A stretch of 64,000 nt of DNA from Nocardia sp. BMG51109 (lineage in GTDB: Bacteria > Actinomycetota > Actinomycetes > Mycobacteriales > Mycobacteriaceae): positions 2,480,001 to 2,544,000 of the forward strand of contig NZ_JAFQ01000004.1 of NCBI RefSeq assembly GCF_000526215.1. Direction: 5' to 3'. Position 1 is the first letter of the stretch. Every line of letters begins with the position of its first letter. Below are positions 34,961 through 43,785 of this stretch, in pieces. The position numbers and the translations under genes were made by a program. The notes under the pieces are model-generated. The model ran no database searches and had not been told where the DNA came from. It saw only the letters and a list, made by a program, of their open reading frames with translations.

Positions 34961-36175
34961 ATGACCGCCTCCGTGACACCGCATGCCGAGACACCGCGTG
35001 CAGAGATACCGCATGCAGAAATACCGCATGCCGAGCTGTCCGGGCCCGACTCGGCCGCCGCGGGTCGTCGCGTATTCGTTCCGGCTCTGGAGGGGATGCG
35101 CGGGCTGGCCGCGCTCGGAGTCGTGTTGACCCACGTCGCCTTTCAGACCGGCGCGAACGGAATACCTGTGCTGGGCCGGGTATTGGGACGGTTCGATATG
35201 GCGGTGGCCGTGTTCTTCGGGCTGTCGGGATTCCTGCTGTGGCGCCCGCACGCCGCGGCCGCCCGCGGGCTCGGGACGGCGCCGACCGCGGGTCGCTACC
35301 TGTTGCATCGCGCGGCCCGCATTCTGCCGGCGTACTGGGTGGTGGTCTGCGCGGTGCTGATACTGCTGCCGACGGCGGCACAATCGGCGGGTCTGCGGGT
35401 GTGGGTGTCGAATCTGGCGCTGCTGCAGGTGTTCGTGCCGCTGACGCTGACCGACGGGCTGACCCAGATGTGGAGCCTGTCGGTGGAGGTGGCCTTCTAT
35501 CTGGTGCTGCCGCTCCTGGCCTGGGCGGTGATGTGGCTGCGCGGAGCGGCGGCTCGATGGCGCGCCCCCGTCGTGCTCGCGCTCGGAGTGATCAGCCTGA
35601 GCTGGAACTTCCTTCCGGTGCCGACGCCGGACGCGATCCACGCCGACAACTGGCTGCCCGGATATCTGCCCTGGTTCGTCGCCGGAATGCTGCTGGCCGA
35701 GCTGGTCGAGGAGGGCGCCGTCCGGCCGGGGCTCGCGGGCTCGCAGGGGTGGCGGATCGCCGGAAACCCCTGGGTCATGTGGCCGTTGGGGCTGATCGCC
35801 TTCCTGCTCGCGGCCTCCGATCTGGCGGGCCCGGCCGGGTTGGAACGCGGTGCCGCCTGGCAGTACGCGATGAAGATGGGGCTGGGCGCCCTGGTCGGAT
35901 TCGGGCTGCTGGCGCCCCTCGTGCTCGGCAACCGGCCGCACCGCTGGCTGCGCAGCCGGGTGGCCGCGGCGATCGGCCGCTGGTCCTACGGCATCTTCAT
36001 CTGGCATCTGGCCGTGCTGGCCATGGTGTTCCCGGTATTCGGCATCGTCCCGTTCCAGCGCAGCTTCCTGCATGTGCTGGTACTGACCGTGGCATTCACC
36101 GTGCCGCTGGCGGCGGCCGGCTACGCACTGATCGAGGAGCCGGTGCGGCAGTGGGTCCGGCGCCGTTTCGGGTGA
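34961..36175 (+). CDS. tmaT: Acyltransferase 3 family protein, trehalose monomycolate acetyltransferase TmaT-like
   Basis: A 404-residue membrane acyltransferase with about ten hydrophobic segments. The acyltransferase_3 signature is seen as ALEGMRGLAALGVVLTHVAF (with the catalytic His), the FFGLSGFLLWRP segment, the RAARILPAYW segment and SVEVAFYLVLPLL. By position beside the DUF3068 gene it corresponds to Rv0228, the homologue of the corynebacterial TmaT that acetylates trehalose monomycolate to aid MmpL-dependent transport. Here it is in the same window as mmpL3. The first ~25 residues are a low-complexity repeat (AEIPHAEIPHAE) encoded by four 15-bp repeats. Specific substrate is inferred from synteny. 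Confidence 0.82.
   Translation: MTASVTPHAETPRAEIPHAEIPHAELSGPDSAAAGRRVFVPALEGMRGLAALGVVLTHVAFQTGANGIPVLGRVLGRFDMAVAVFFGLSGFLLWRPHAAAARGLGTAPTAGRYLLHRAARILPAYWVVVCAVLILLPTAAQSAGLRVWVSNLALLQVFVPLTLTDGLTQMWSLSVEVAFYLVLPLLAWAVMWLRGAAARWRAPVVLALGVISLSWNFLPVPTPDAIHADNWLPGYLPWFVAGMLLAELVEEGAVRPGLAGSQGWRIAGNPWVMWPLGLIAFLLAASDLAGPAGLERGAAWQYAMKMGLGALVGFGLLAPLVLGNRPHRWLRSRVAAAIGRWSYGIFIWHLAVLAMVFPVFGIVPFQRSFLHVLVLTVAFTVPLAAAGYALIEEPVRQWVRRRFG
34978..35037 (+). repeat. Four tandem 15-bp repeats at the tmaT 5' end
   Basis: Units start at 34978, 34993, 35008 and 35023, each built on ACCGCATGCMGARAT-like sequence. They are in frame and encode Pro-His/Arg-Ala-Glu-Ile/Thr repeats before the first membrane helix. 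Confidence 0.85.
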
Positions 36176-36287
36176 TGCCCGGCCGGCGCCGTCCAGGTGG
36201 TCGCCGGGTGAATGCCACCACGAGCGGGTGGGGTAGTGCTGCCACCGATTTCGCCGACGAGGTGCCGCGGGCGATGAGGTGTACGGA

Positions 36288-39200
36288 CTATCGGGCGTCC
36301 CGGCGTGACGGGAGTGCGGCGATGCCGACCGCGATGACGGCGAGTAACGCGGGTAGCTGAACCCAGACTGATCCGCCCATGTAGCCGTCGGGTGACCGCC
36401 ACGGGCCCGTGGACAGTGCCGCCATCGATACCACCGTGCCCGCCCCCGCGACGACGACCAGTGCGCGCGGCACGATGCGGCCCGCGAATCGCGCCGCGAT
36501 GAGACCCGCTGCGGTCAGGCCGAATCCGATCGGGCCGGCGATCAGCAGGGTGGCCAGGGCCAGCCCGATCATGCCGAGGATCCGGGCCTTCCAGGGGCGC
36601 GGGGGCGAATCCGCCGGGACGGCAGTGGTTTCCGGGTGGGTCTCGGGCGGGGGAGCCGCCATTGTCGGGTTCCGGTGAGCCGCTTCGCCGGGGCCGCTGC
36701 TTTCGGACTCCCGCCTGTCGGCCGGACGATCGGCGGAGCTGTCGTTTTCGGGCACTCGGCCGCTGGTCGGATGATCGGCAGTGGCGGTGGGGCCGTCATT
36801 GTCCGGCTCGCGGCCGCCGGGCGGATTATCGGAAGGTTCGCCGAGGCCGCCGTTTTCGGCGATCCGGCCGCCGGTCCCGCGCGGTCGCCGACGACCGGGC
36901 CACGGAACGGCCAGGGCGACAAGCGGAATCACCAGCAGCAGGCCGCCGAAGATGGCCAGTCGGTACCAGCGGTCGGTGGGGAACTCGACCGTGATCGGGC
37001 CCTGCGCGTCCGGCGGCAGCAGCCAGGCCTGTTCCCAGCCGTCCGCCACGACCGGGCGCAACTCCCGGCCGTCGGCGGTGTGCGCGACCCAGCCCACATT
37101 GGTGCTCAGAGGCAGCACCAGCAGCCGGGCGCCCGGGGGAGCGGCCATCGGCGTGGCCTCGGCGCCGATGTGATCGAGGCGCAGCTCGTCGACGGAGAAC
37201 AGGTCGGTCGGCGCGGTGGTCACGTCCACGCGCCCGGCGGGCAGACTTATCGGCGTATCGGTTCCCGGCGGCGAAATGTCCTCGCCCGCAGTCGCAGCGG
37301 ACCCGGAATTCCGGTGCGCCTCGTCGAGCGCCCGGGGATCGTTCTCGGCGGCGCCGGCCGTGCTTCCGGCCGGGGCGGACGTGTTGTCCGGCGAACCGGC
37401 CGTGCTCCCGGGGGGATTCGACATCCCGCCGCCGGACTCGACTCCGCACACCTGCGCGGAAACGGGTGCGCCCGAACGTAGTTCGTCGGCCGTCGCGGTC
37501 ACGGTGGTGTGCACGATCTTCCCGGCCATCGCCACGGTGGGCCCGTGCTCGCAGTCGACGGTGACCGGGCGGTCCAGGGGGGCGGGGGGAGGGTAGTCCG
37601 GCCCGAGGACCGACACCTCGGCCAGCCCCGGTGGCTGCTCCTGGGTGATCCCCAGGGCCGTGCGGTCCAGGACGGATTTCCAGGTGTCGATGCTGAGTTC
37701 GATGTGGTCGGTGATCCGCGGGTGCAACGGTATCCGGGTCGTGCTGCCGGGTTCGGCGTCCGCATCGATCTCGCGGACCTGCGGTCCGTCGCCGAGATTC
37801 ACCGCCACCGAGGTGGGGCGGGCGGGTAGGTCGCCGCGCGGCGTGGTGATGTCGAGGCCGTCCACCAGGGTCGGCCTCGGAAGTTCCAGGGTGAGCGTCG
37901 GTTTCGGTCCGTCGGGGGTGCGCACCGTCTCCTCGGGCGCCGTCCAGCTGGTGCGCGGATCGCCGTCGGTGGCGGCGAAGGCGGAACCGCGCAGATCGCC
38001 GACCTCCGCCTCGCCCCGGGCGATCGGCCGGTCCGGATCGGTCAGCAGCGACTCCAGCGCCGGGCCCTGACGGGTGCGGACGGTCAGCCGCGGGGCCACG
38101 TCCATCGGCCCGGGAACGCTCAGTGTGCGCTGGAAGGTGCTCGGCTCCTCGGCGAACAGGGCCATACCTTTACTGCACCGCACCCGCTCGGGAGCATCGA
38201 AACACCCGCCGCGCCCGGGGAACTCCTGTCCGAGCGACCATCCCCGCAGCGGCGCACCGGCCGGCGGTGGCGGCAGCACCGTGCGGTGCCGGATATCGAC
38301 CGGCACCGGCGCGTCCAGGTTCGAGTAGTCGGTCAGGCCGAGTTCGCTGATGCCGAACTGGCCGCCGGCGCTGTCGCCCTCGGTGCGGATCGCGGTGATC
38401 CGCACCCAGTCGGTGCGCCCGGGCGGCAGCGAAACCGACACCGGCGCACCGGGTTTGGAAACACGGGCGGCAACCGTCCCGTTCGCGGTGCGCACCTCCA
38501 TCCATTTCACCGGATCGCCGATCGCCGCAGGACTGGTCGTCAGCTGTAGCGACCCGGACCGGATCGGCCGATCGAGATCGAGCCGGATCCACTGGCCGAC
38601 AGCATGTTCGGCACTGTTGCTCAACCAGGCGGTGGACGGATCGTCGTCGACCGCCGCGGCGGTGGAACTGCCGGGTGCGGCCCCGCCGAGCTGGGTGGCA
38701 TCGGCGGCGGAACCGGAGGCGGTGACGGTGGCGCCGGACCATTCGCCCTCGACCGGCGCCGCGCCGGGCACGGGATAGTCGGGCACGAGGTTGTGCGTGC
38801 GCCGCGGGTCGGTCGGCGCCCGCAGCGCCGAGGCGTGGTTGTCGACGCGGCCGAAGTCGGCCTCGCGGTCCATCGGGGTGTCGGTGACGGTCACCGCGCC
38901 ACCGGACAGCCCGGCCCGCGCGGCATCGGAGGACAGTACGGTCGGCCCGACCGGCGCGTCGCCGGCACGCCGCAGCCGCTCCAGCACCTCGGGCCCGCCC
39001 TGCACGACCGGTACCGAATCGAGCGGCACGGTGTAGGCACCCGGAAACGCCGGTGGCGCACCGGATCCGCTCCGGACATCCACCGGCGCACCGGGCCGGG
39101 TGCCCTCGACCCGGTAGACCTCGACGGCCGGATAGACCGGTCGGAGATCGCCGTCGGTAACCAGGCCGTCGCCGTGCCCGAGTTCGATGTCGTCGCCGAA

Positions 39201-40943
39201 CTCGGCCACCTTCGTCAGGCCCGGGGAACCCTCGACGGCCTGGTGGGCGAGCATCGGGCGGGTCGAGCGGGAGGTCTCGGGGTCGAGATCGTTGCGCAGC
39301 ACCACGACTCCGATGCCCTGGGCGGCCAGGGTCGGGGCCAGCCCGGTGGACGGCCGCCCGTCGGCGATCAGGCGCTGCACCGAATCCATCGCCCGGATCG
39401 CGCCCGGCGGGGTGAGCGGCACGGCGTCGCGCACCGCCCACGGCGTGCTCGCCAGCGCCTGCAACGGTTCGTCGCGGGTCAAGCCCCAGATCTGGCTGCC
39501 GAACGGCGCGCCGGGAGCCACCAGCGCGCGGGTGCCGGAGGCGTTGTGCGCCAGCCATTCCGCGGTCTGCCGCCAGTAGGCCGGGACCTCGTCGTAGGCG
39601 CCGCGCGGCGCGAGGCGGGAGGTCCAGGCCAGCGAGGTCGACAGCGTCAGCGCGGCCAGGATCAGGGCCGTGACCGCCACCATCCGGTCCCGTTCGGGAC
39701 GGGCGAAGGCCCGGCGCCACACCGGCATCGGCACCGAGGCCGGCAGCGGCACCCGGTGTAGCAGATGCGCGAGGCCGACCACCAGCGGTATGCGGATCAG
39801 CGGTTCCAGCTTGTGCACATTGCGCAGCGGCGCCCCGCCGGCGTCGAGGAAGATCCGGATCTGCTCGGCGAACGGTCCGCCGATCTCGCCGACGTATCCG
39901 GCGCAGATGCCGGCCAGCCCGACGATCAGGATGAGCGCGAACCGGCCCCGGTGCGGCATGGACCGCAGCGCCAGCCCGGCCATCCCCGCCGCGGCGAGCA
40001 GCCCCGTCGCCAGCACCGCGGCGGGCTGGGTGACCAGCACGGCGCCGGCGATACGTTCCGGCGAGACGAACGGCGTCCAGCTGCCGGTCCCGCGCAGCAC
40101 CTCGGCCAGCGAGGCCCACTGCGTGGTCACCCCCGAGGATTCGATGTAGTCCAGGAACGGCGGGCTCACCCTGCCGAGCAGCAGCAGCGGCACGACCCAC
40201 CAGAACGTGGCGAGAACCGCCAGCGGAATCCATGCCCGGGTGAACCGCCACCAGCGCCGATTCGGCCGGTACGACAGCCACCACAGTACCGCGGGCAGGA
40301 ACGCGGCCACCGTGGCGACGGCGTTCACCGCGCCCATCAGCGCCAGCGCCAGCGCACTGCCGGCCGGTGACCGCGCACCGCGCTTGCGGACGCCGTAGGC
40401 GGTTCCCAGGGCGCAGGGAGCCAGCAGCACCCACGGCGCCAGCATCATCGGCAGGGTTTCCGACGAGATGGACCCGAGCGTGGTCAGCACCCGCGGCGAG
40501 AGCGCGAACGCCAGCGCCGCCACCACCCGCGAGCCGCGGGTCCCGATGCCCAGCACCTCGCACAGCCGGACGATCCCCCAGAAACCGGCCAGGATCAGCA
40601 GCGCCCACCAGATCCGCTGCGTTGCCCAGGCCGGCAGCCCGATCGCGTGCCCGAGCGAAAAGAACGCCCCGTGCGGGAAGAAGTACCCGTAGGCCTGATT
40701 CTGCACCTGCCCCATCGGGGCCTGACTGCTCCACAGGTGCGCGGCCCGCTGCAGGAAGCCCAGCGGATTCTGGGCGAGATCGTATTTGGTATCGGCGACG
40801 GTGAGCCCGGGTGCCTGCAGAAAGCTCAGCAGGAACGCGGCGACGACGGTACCGGCGAACCAGCGCCGGCCCAGCGGCGCCGCGGGGCCGGAGTCGGCGG
40901 GAGCAGCAGCGACGGTCGGCGACTCAGCGAGAGCCGTACTCAA
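36288..40943 (-). CDS. aftD: Arabinofuranosyltransferase AftD
   Basis: A 1551-residue GT-C glycosyltransferase adding arabinofuranose to the arabinan of arabinogalactan or lipoarabinomannan from decaprenyl-phospho-arabinose. The N-terminal part carries about 11 membrane helices, with the acidic loop VADTKYDLAQNPLGF at about 50-65, where AftD's catalytic Asp is expected. Two or more soluble carbohydrate-binding-like domains follow (about 640-1250), then a C-terminal helix (about 1330-1350), a disordered Pro/Glu-rich cytoplasmic stretch (about 1360-1450), and final membrane helices. It is longer than its M. tuberculosis homologue (about 1400). The start is a TTG that overlaps the end of the DUF2613 gene by 20 bp, suggesting coupled translation. 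Confidence 0.9.
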   Translation of the reverse strand: MSTALAESPTVAAAPADSGPAAPLGRRWFAGTVVAAFLLSFLQAPGLTVADTKYDLAQNPLGFLQRAAHLWSSQAPMGQVQNQAYGYFFPHGAFFSLGHAIGLPAWATQRIWWALLILAGFWGIVRLCEVLGIGTRGSRVVAALAFALSPRVLTTLGSISSETLPMMLAPWVLLAPCALGTAYGVRKRGARSPAGSALALALMGAVNAVATVAAFLPAVLWWLSYRPNRRWWRFTRAWIPLAVLATFWWVVPLLLLGRVSPPFLDYIESSGVTTQWASLAEVLRGTGSWTPFVSPERIAGAVLVTQPAAVLATGLLAAAGMAGLALRSMPHRGRFALILIVGLAGICAGYVGEIGGPFAEQIRIFLDAGGAPLRNVHKLEPLIRIPLVVGLAHLLHRVPLPASVPMPVWRRAFARPERDRMVAVTALILAALTLSTSLAWTSRLAPRGAYDEVPAYWRQTAEWLAHNASGTRALVAPGAPFGSQIWGLTRDEPLQALASTPWAVRDAVPLTPPGAIRAMDSVQRLIADGRPSTGLAPTLAAQGIGVVVLRNDLDPETSRSTRPMLAHQAVEGSPGLTKVAEFGDDIELGHGDGLVTDGDLRPVYPAVEVYRVEGTRPGAPVDVRSGSGAPPAFPGAYTVPLDSVPVVQGGPEVLERLRRAGDAPVGPTVLSSDAARAGLSGGAVTVTDTPMDREADFGRVDNHASALRAPTDPRRTHNLVPDYPVPGAAPVEGEWSGATVTASGSAADATQLGGAAPGSSTAAAVDDDPSTAWLSNSAEHAVGQWIRLDLDRPIRSGSLQLTTSPAAIGDPVKWMEVRTANGTVAARVSKPGAPVSVSLPPGRTDWVRITAIRTEGDSAGGQFGISELGLTDYSNLDAPVPVDIRHRTVLPPPPAGAPLRGWSLGQEFPGRGGCFDAPERVRCSKGMALFAEEPSTFQRTLSVPGPMDVAPRLTVRTRQGPALESLLTDPDRPIARGEAEVGDLRGSAFAATDGDPRTSWTAPEETVRTPDGPKPTLTLELPRPTLVDGLDITTPRGDLPARPTSVAVNLGDGPQVREIDADAEPGSTTRIPLHPRITDHIELSIDTWKSVLDRTALGITQEQPPGLAEVSVLGPDYPPPAPLDRPVTVDCEHGPTVAMAGKIVHTTVTATADELRSGAPVSAQVCGVESGGGMSNPPGSTAGSPDNTSAPAGSTAGAAENDPRALDEAHRNSGSAATAGEDISPPGTDTPISLPAGRVDVTTAPTDLFSVDELRLDHIGAEATPMAAPPGARLLVLPLSTNVGWVAHTADGRELRPVVADGWEQAWLLPPDAQGPITVEFPTDRWYRLAIFGGLLLVIPLVALAVPWPGRRRPRGTGGRIAENGGLGEPSDNPPGGREPDNDGPTATADHPTSGRVPENDSSADRPADRRESESSGPGEAAHRNPTMAAPPPETHPETTAVPADSPPRPWKARILGMIGLALATLLIAGPIGFGLTAAGLIAARFAGRIVPRALVVVAGAGTVVSMAALSTGPWRSPDGYMGGSVWVQLPALLAVIAVGIAALPSRRDAR

Positions 40944-41094
40944 CGTTGTTCAGCAGCGACGACGACGCATCACCGCTGCGATCGATCTCCGGGCGCGAGT
41001 TCTGCTGTGCCGCCGCGGTGATGACGAACACCGCGACCACGCCGAGCAGCGCTCCAGCGACGGCGCTCGCAGCACCAGGACCGGCAAACTTCAT
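40924..41094 (-). CDS. DUF2613 family small membrane protein (Rv0236A-like)
   Basis: A 56-residue protein, MKFAGPGAASAVAGALLGVV at the start. The hydrophobic segment (about residues 9-28) is a membrane anchor or signal peptide, followed by a polar tail AQQNSRPEIDRSGDASSSLLNNVEYGSR (about 29-56). It matches Rv0236A by size, sequence and position directly upstream of aftD. I read it directly from the DNA; it is short. Its stop lies inside the 5' end of aftD, so it may regulate aftD translation. Function unknown. Confidence 0.85.
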   Translation of the reverse strand: MKFAGPGAASAVAGALLGVVAVFVITAAAQQNSRPEIDRSGDASSSLLNNVEYGSR

Positions 41095-41236
41095 CGCGTA
41101 CTCCCATACATCGACGCAGGCGTATTCCGAGTCAACCTACAACATCGAACTGTGACCGGCGACGAGTGCGGGTCGGCGCGGGCGCCGCGGGGCGTTGTCC
41201 AGGGGCTGCGCCGAGTTGTTCGGGAGCTGCGCTGGG

Positions 41237-42325
41237 TCATTCGGGAACAGCGCAGTGCAGCCCGCCCAGCAGCGTGCGCAGTTTCGCGGTGGTCTCGTCG
41301 AGTTCGGCCTTCGGGTCCGAGGCCGCGACGATGCCGCCGCCGCCGAAGGCGCGCAGCGTGCGGCGGTCGGCGGACAGTTCGGCGCAGCGGATCGCCACGA
41401 CCCATTCGCCGTCGCCGCGGGCGTCGCACCAGCCGACCGCGCCGCCGTAGAAGCCGCGGTCCTCCTCCGTCTCCGTGATGATCTCGAGGGCCGGATCGGT
41501 AGGGGTGCCGCAGACGGCCGGGGTCGGGTGCAGCAGCATCGCCAGGTCCAGGGCCGTGGTGCCGGGGTCGCGCAGGCGGCCGTGGATCGGGGTGGCCAGG
41601 TGCCAGACCTCGGCCGTATTGATCAGTTCCGGGGCCTCCGGGACCGTCAGCTCGCGGCAGACCGGGCCGAGCCGTTCCTGGATCCAGTCGATGACGAAGG
41701 CATGCTCGGCCCGATTCTTGGTGCTGGACAACAACTCTCGGGACAGTTCGGCATCGGCGTCCGGATCGGGGTGGCGGGCCGCGGTACCGGCCAGCGGGCG
41801 CAGCGTCACCGTGTCGCCGTATCGGGCGACCAGCACCTCCGGCGTCGCGCCGACCAAGGTGGCGCCGGGCCGTCCCGCCGGCGTGAGATCCACCGCGAAG
41901 ACGTTGGCCCGGGGATGGCGGGCGAGCAGATGGCCGGCCACCACTTCCGGCTCCAGGGGATCGCTCGCCTCGGCGAGTAGCGATCGCGCCGCGACTACCT
42001 TGCGCAGCGGCTGCGCCACGTCCGAGAGCTGCTCTACCAGTTTCGTCACCCGCGCGACATGCTCTGCGGCGCTGGGTATCTCGGTGATCACCCGAACTCC
42101 CGGCAGCGGCGGTAAGGCCGCCGGGCGCCACGGTCCCGCGGTGTGTTCGGCCCGGTCCGGCTCGGCCAGTGCGGCGGGGCGGCGCGGGTCGAACGCCAGC
42201 GCACCCACGATCAGCTCGGCCCCGTCGCGCAGCGCGTCGGCCGCCCGCCGACCGTCGTCGAACGCGCGGCGCGTACCTGCGGCGCGCAGCACGCCGCCGG
42301 GCTGAGCGAGCAGAAAACCGTCCAT
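41237..42325 (-). CDS. entC: Isochorismate synthase
   Basis: Isomerises chorismate to isochorismate, the entry to siderophore (salicylate-type) and menaquinone synthesis. The 362-residue protein belongs to the chorismate-binding (MenF/EntC/MbtI) family: KVVAARS, LVGATPEVLVARYGDTVTLRPLAGTAARHPD (about 165-195, general-base Lys/active site region), TKNRAEHAFVIDWIQERL, TPAVCGTP, and EEDRGFYGGAVGWCDARGDGEWVVAIR with metal-binding Glu residues. ATG 42325 is preferred (MDGFLLAQPG). It is unlike Rv3215 in location. It shares direction with aftD, 142 bp downstream. Whether it feeds a nocobactin-like siderophore or menaquinone cannot be seen. Confidence 0.9.
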   Translation of the reverse strand: MDGFLLAQPGGVLRAAGTRRAFDDGRRAADALRDGAELIVGALAFDPRRPAALAEPDRAEHTAGPWRPAALPPLPGVRVITEIPSAAEHVARVTKLVEQLSDVAQPLRKVVAARSLLAEASDPLEPEVVAGHLLARHPRANVFAVDLTPAGRPGATLVGATPEVLVARYGDTVTLRPLAGTAARHPDPDADAELSRELLSSTKNRAEHAFVIDWIQERLGPVCRELTVPEAPELINTAEVWHLATPIHGRLRDPGTTALDLAMLLHPTPAVCGTPTDPALEIITETEEDRGFYGGAVGWCDARGDGEWVVAIRCAELSADRRTLRAFGGGGIVAASDPKAELDETTAKLRTLLGGLHCAVPE

Positions 42326-42419
42326 GTCCCGACGACGATAGTCCGCCGTGTCCGAAACGGAGCCCGGAGGCGAGGGAGGTCTCACCGTGAGCGGTGACAC
42401 CGGGGTGCCGTTGCGGGTA

Positions 42420-42908
42420 TCAGCGCGCGGCGTCGGCCGGGTCCCGGCCCGGCGGCACCAGCAGGATCGGGCGATGGCAGTGCTTGAGAACCGCCTCGGC
42501 GACGCTGGAGTGCAGCAGCGCGCGGACGCCGGTGGCGCCGCGGGTGCCGGCCACGATGATGTCGACGTTCAGGTCGTCGGCGACGTCGACGATGGCATTC
42601 CAGATCGTCGAGGTGCATTCGGCCGTGCGCGCCTCGGCGTTGAGCCCGGCCAGCTTGGCCAGCCGCACCCCTTCCGCGTTGGTGTGCTTGGCGTCGACGT
42701 AGGCGACGTCCTCGATCTCCTCGTCGGGGAGCCACTCCGGCTGCATCACCCCCGAGAGCCCGGACAACCGCGCGGCCTGGCGCACCATCGGCTCCCAGGC
42801 GGTGAGTACCACCGCCCTGGTGGCCGACAGGAACCGGCCCGCATACTCGACCGCCCGTTTGGCGTTCTCGGATCCGTCGTAGGCAATGAGCATGGTGTCG
42901 CAGGGCAT
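42420..42908 (-). CDS. Universal stress protein (UspA family)
   Basis: A 162-residue single-domain Usp. The Rossmann-like start TMLIAYDGSENAKRAVEYAG and the C-terminal ATP-binding signature GTRGATGVRALLHSSVAEAVLKH, a G-x2-G-x9-S-S arrangement, suggest nucleotide binding. In mycobacteria such proteins are tied to dormancy and redox stress. It is divergent from the gene pair at 43327, separated by 418 bp. I looked for a DosR-type box in that region and did not find a convincing one. ATG at 42906-42908 with AGGTTCGC upstream. Confidence 0.9.
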   Translation of the reverse strand: MPCDTMLIAYDGSENAKRAVEYAGRFLSATRAVVLTAWEPMVRQAARLSGLSGVMQPEWLPDEEIEDVAYVDAKHTNAEGVRLAKLAGLNAEARTAECTSTIWNAIVDVADDLNVDIIVAGTRGATGVRALLHSSVAEAVLKHCHRPILLVPPGRDPADAAR

Positions 42909-43326
42909 AGCGAACCTCCCGGGTCCCGGTGCCTCGGCTGTGCTGTGAGAGTACCCCGGCCGATCTCCCGCGATGCGGATGTCGAGCGGCTCGCCGGGAA
43001 AGCGCCACGAGTCCGGCGGGCACCGGGATGCGGCGCGCGGCGCGGCGTCGTGCCTGTTGACGGCGGCGCGGCGGCGCGGCGGTTTTCCTCGCCGGGTCGG
43101 AACGCGAGTGCGTATTCGGTCGGATATCGACCTCCGCGTTCACTATTGCGACCGAACAGTTTGTGGCGCAAGGATTTCGGAACCCACGTTCGCTATGACA
43201 ACTCATGCACTCGTACCTGACAATTTGCGCGCGATTCACCGAAACCGCTGCGTTTGCTCGGTATTCCGGTCTTCACTGGTATACCCACGCCCGGCGCGAA
43301 CCTCGGTACCGGGCAGCGAAAACCGA
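42909..43326. promoter_or_regulatory. Divergent intergenic region before the 43327 gene pair
   Basis: 418 bp separating the Usp gene from the 152-residue gene. The right half (about 43135-43260) is noticeably more AT-rich than the surroundings and likely holds the promoter of the 43327 pair. I see no convincing operator or small gene. Confidence 0.4.
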
Positions 43327-43785
43327 ATGAGGTTGATCTTGCGGTTGGAAGAACTTGCCACCCCCCAGGATTGGGCGCAAGCGTACCGGTCGCTGTTCGG
43401 GTTGCCGCATGTCCATGTGACTTCCCCGGGCTTCGTCGTGCTACCGCTGGTCGATTCGATCGCCGTCGTGAACACCCCCGAGCCGCTGGGCGCGCTGATG
43501 CTGGGCGAGTTGATGGTCCGCGGGGTTCCCGGCCCGGTGCTGGTGCGCGACCGGCCGCCGCGCCGGACGTTCCTCGTCGTCTTCGATGGGTACCCCTCTC
43601 TGGAATGTACCGTCCAACTGGAGCGTCACGGCGTGGATATCGGCCCGCACCGCAGCAATGTCATCCTGCCCACCGGCTTCGGCCGACATACCCACGAGGG
43701 ACGCTGGTGGGCGCGCGCGCCCCAGCGGGATGAATCGCTGCCATTGCTGTCGGAGGTCGTCGCGACGGTTGCCACCGTCCTGTGA
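43327..43785 (+). CDS. Unknown 152-residue protein coupled to an ADP-ribosylglycohydrolase
   Basis: Starts MRLILRLEELATPQDWAQAY and has a strand-helix pattern (HVHVTSPGFVVLPLVDSIAVVNTPEPLGALML at about 28-60), GPVLVRDRPPRRTFLVVFDG (about 67-86) and a Trp-rich end (GRHTHEGRWWARAP). It weakly resembles the N-terminal region of actinobacterial bifunctional DNA primase/polymerase (Prim-Pol) proteins, without the catalytic acidic residues of a true polymerase; I treat this as tentative. Its stop TGA overlaps the downstream GTG in a GTGA arrangement, so the two proteins are made together. A decayed copy of part of it lies at 32101-32190. Start 43327 is the only internal ATG. Confidence 0.7.
   Translation: MRLILRLEELATPQDWAQAYRSLFGLPHVHVTSPGFVVLPLVDSIAVVNTPEPLGALMLGELMVRGVPGPVLVRDRPPRRTFLVVFDGYPSLECTVQLERHGVDIGPHRSNVILPTGFGRHTHEGRWWARAPQRDESLPLLSEVVATVATVL

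Noticed and set aside
38170..40734. An 854-codon open frame on the minus strand inside aftD, in another frame
   Set aside because: It is a shadow of the high-GC aftD coding sequence; its residues are low complexity (Arg, Gly, Ala) with no recognisable domain, while the aftD frame has clear membrane helices and domains.
42909..43326. A DosR-type box for the universal stress protein
   Set aside because: The best candidate around 42918-42935 has only a weak GGGACC half-site and no symmetric partner.
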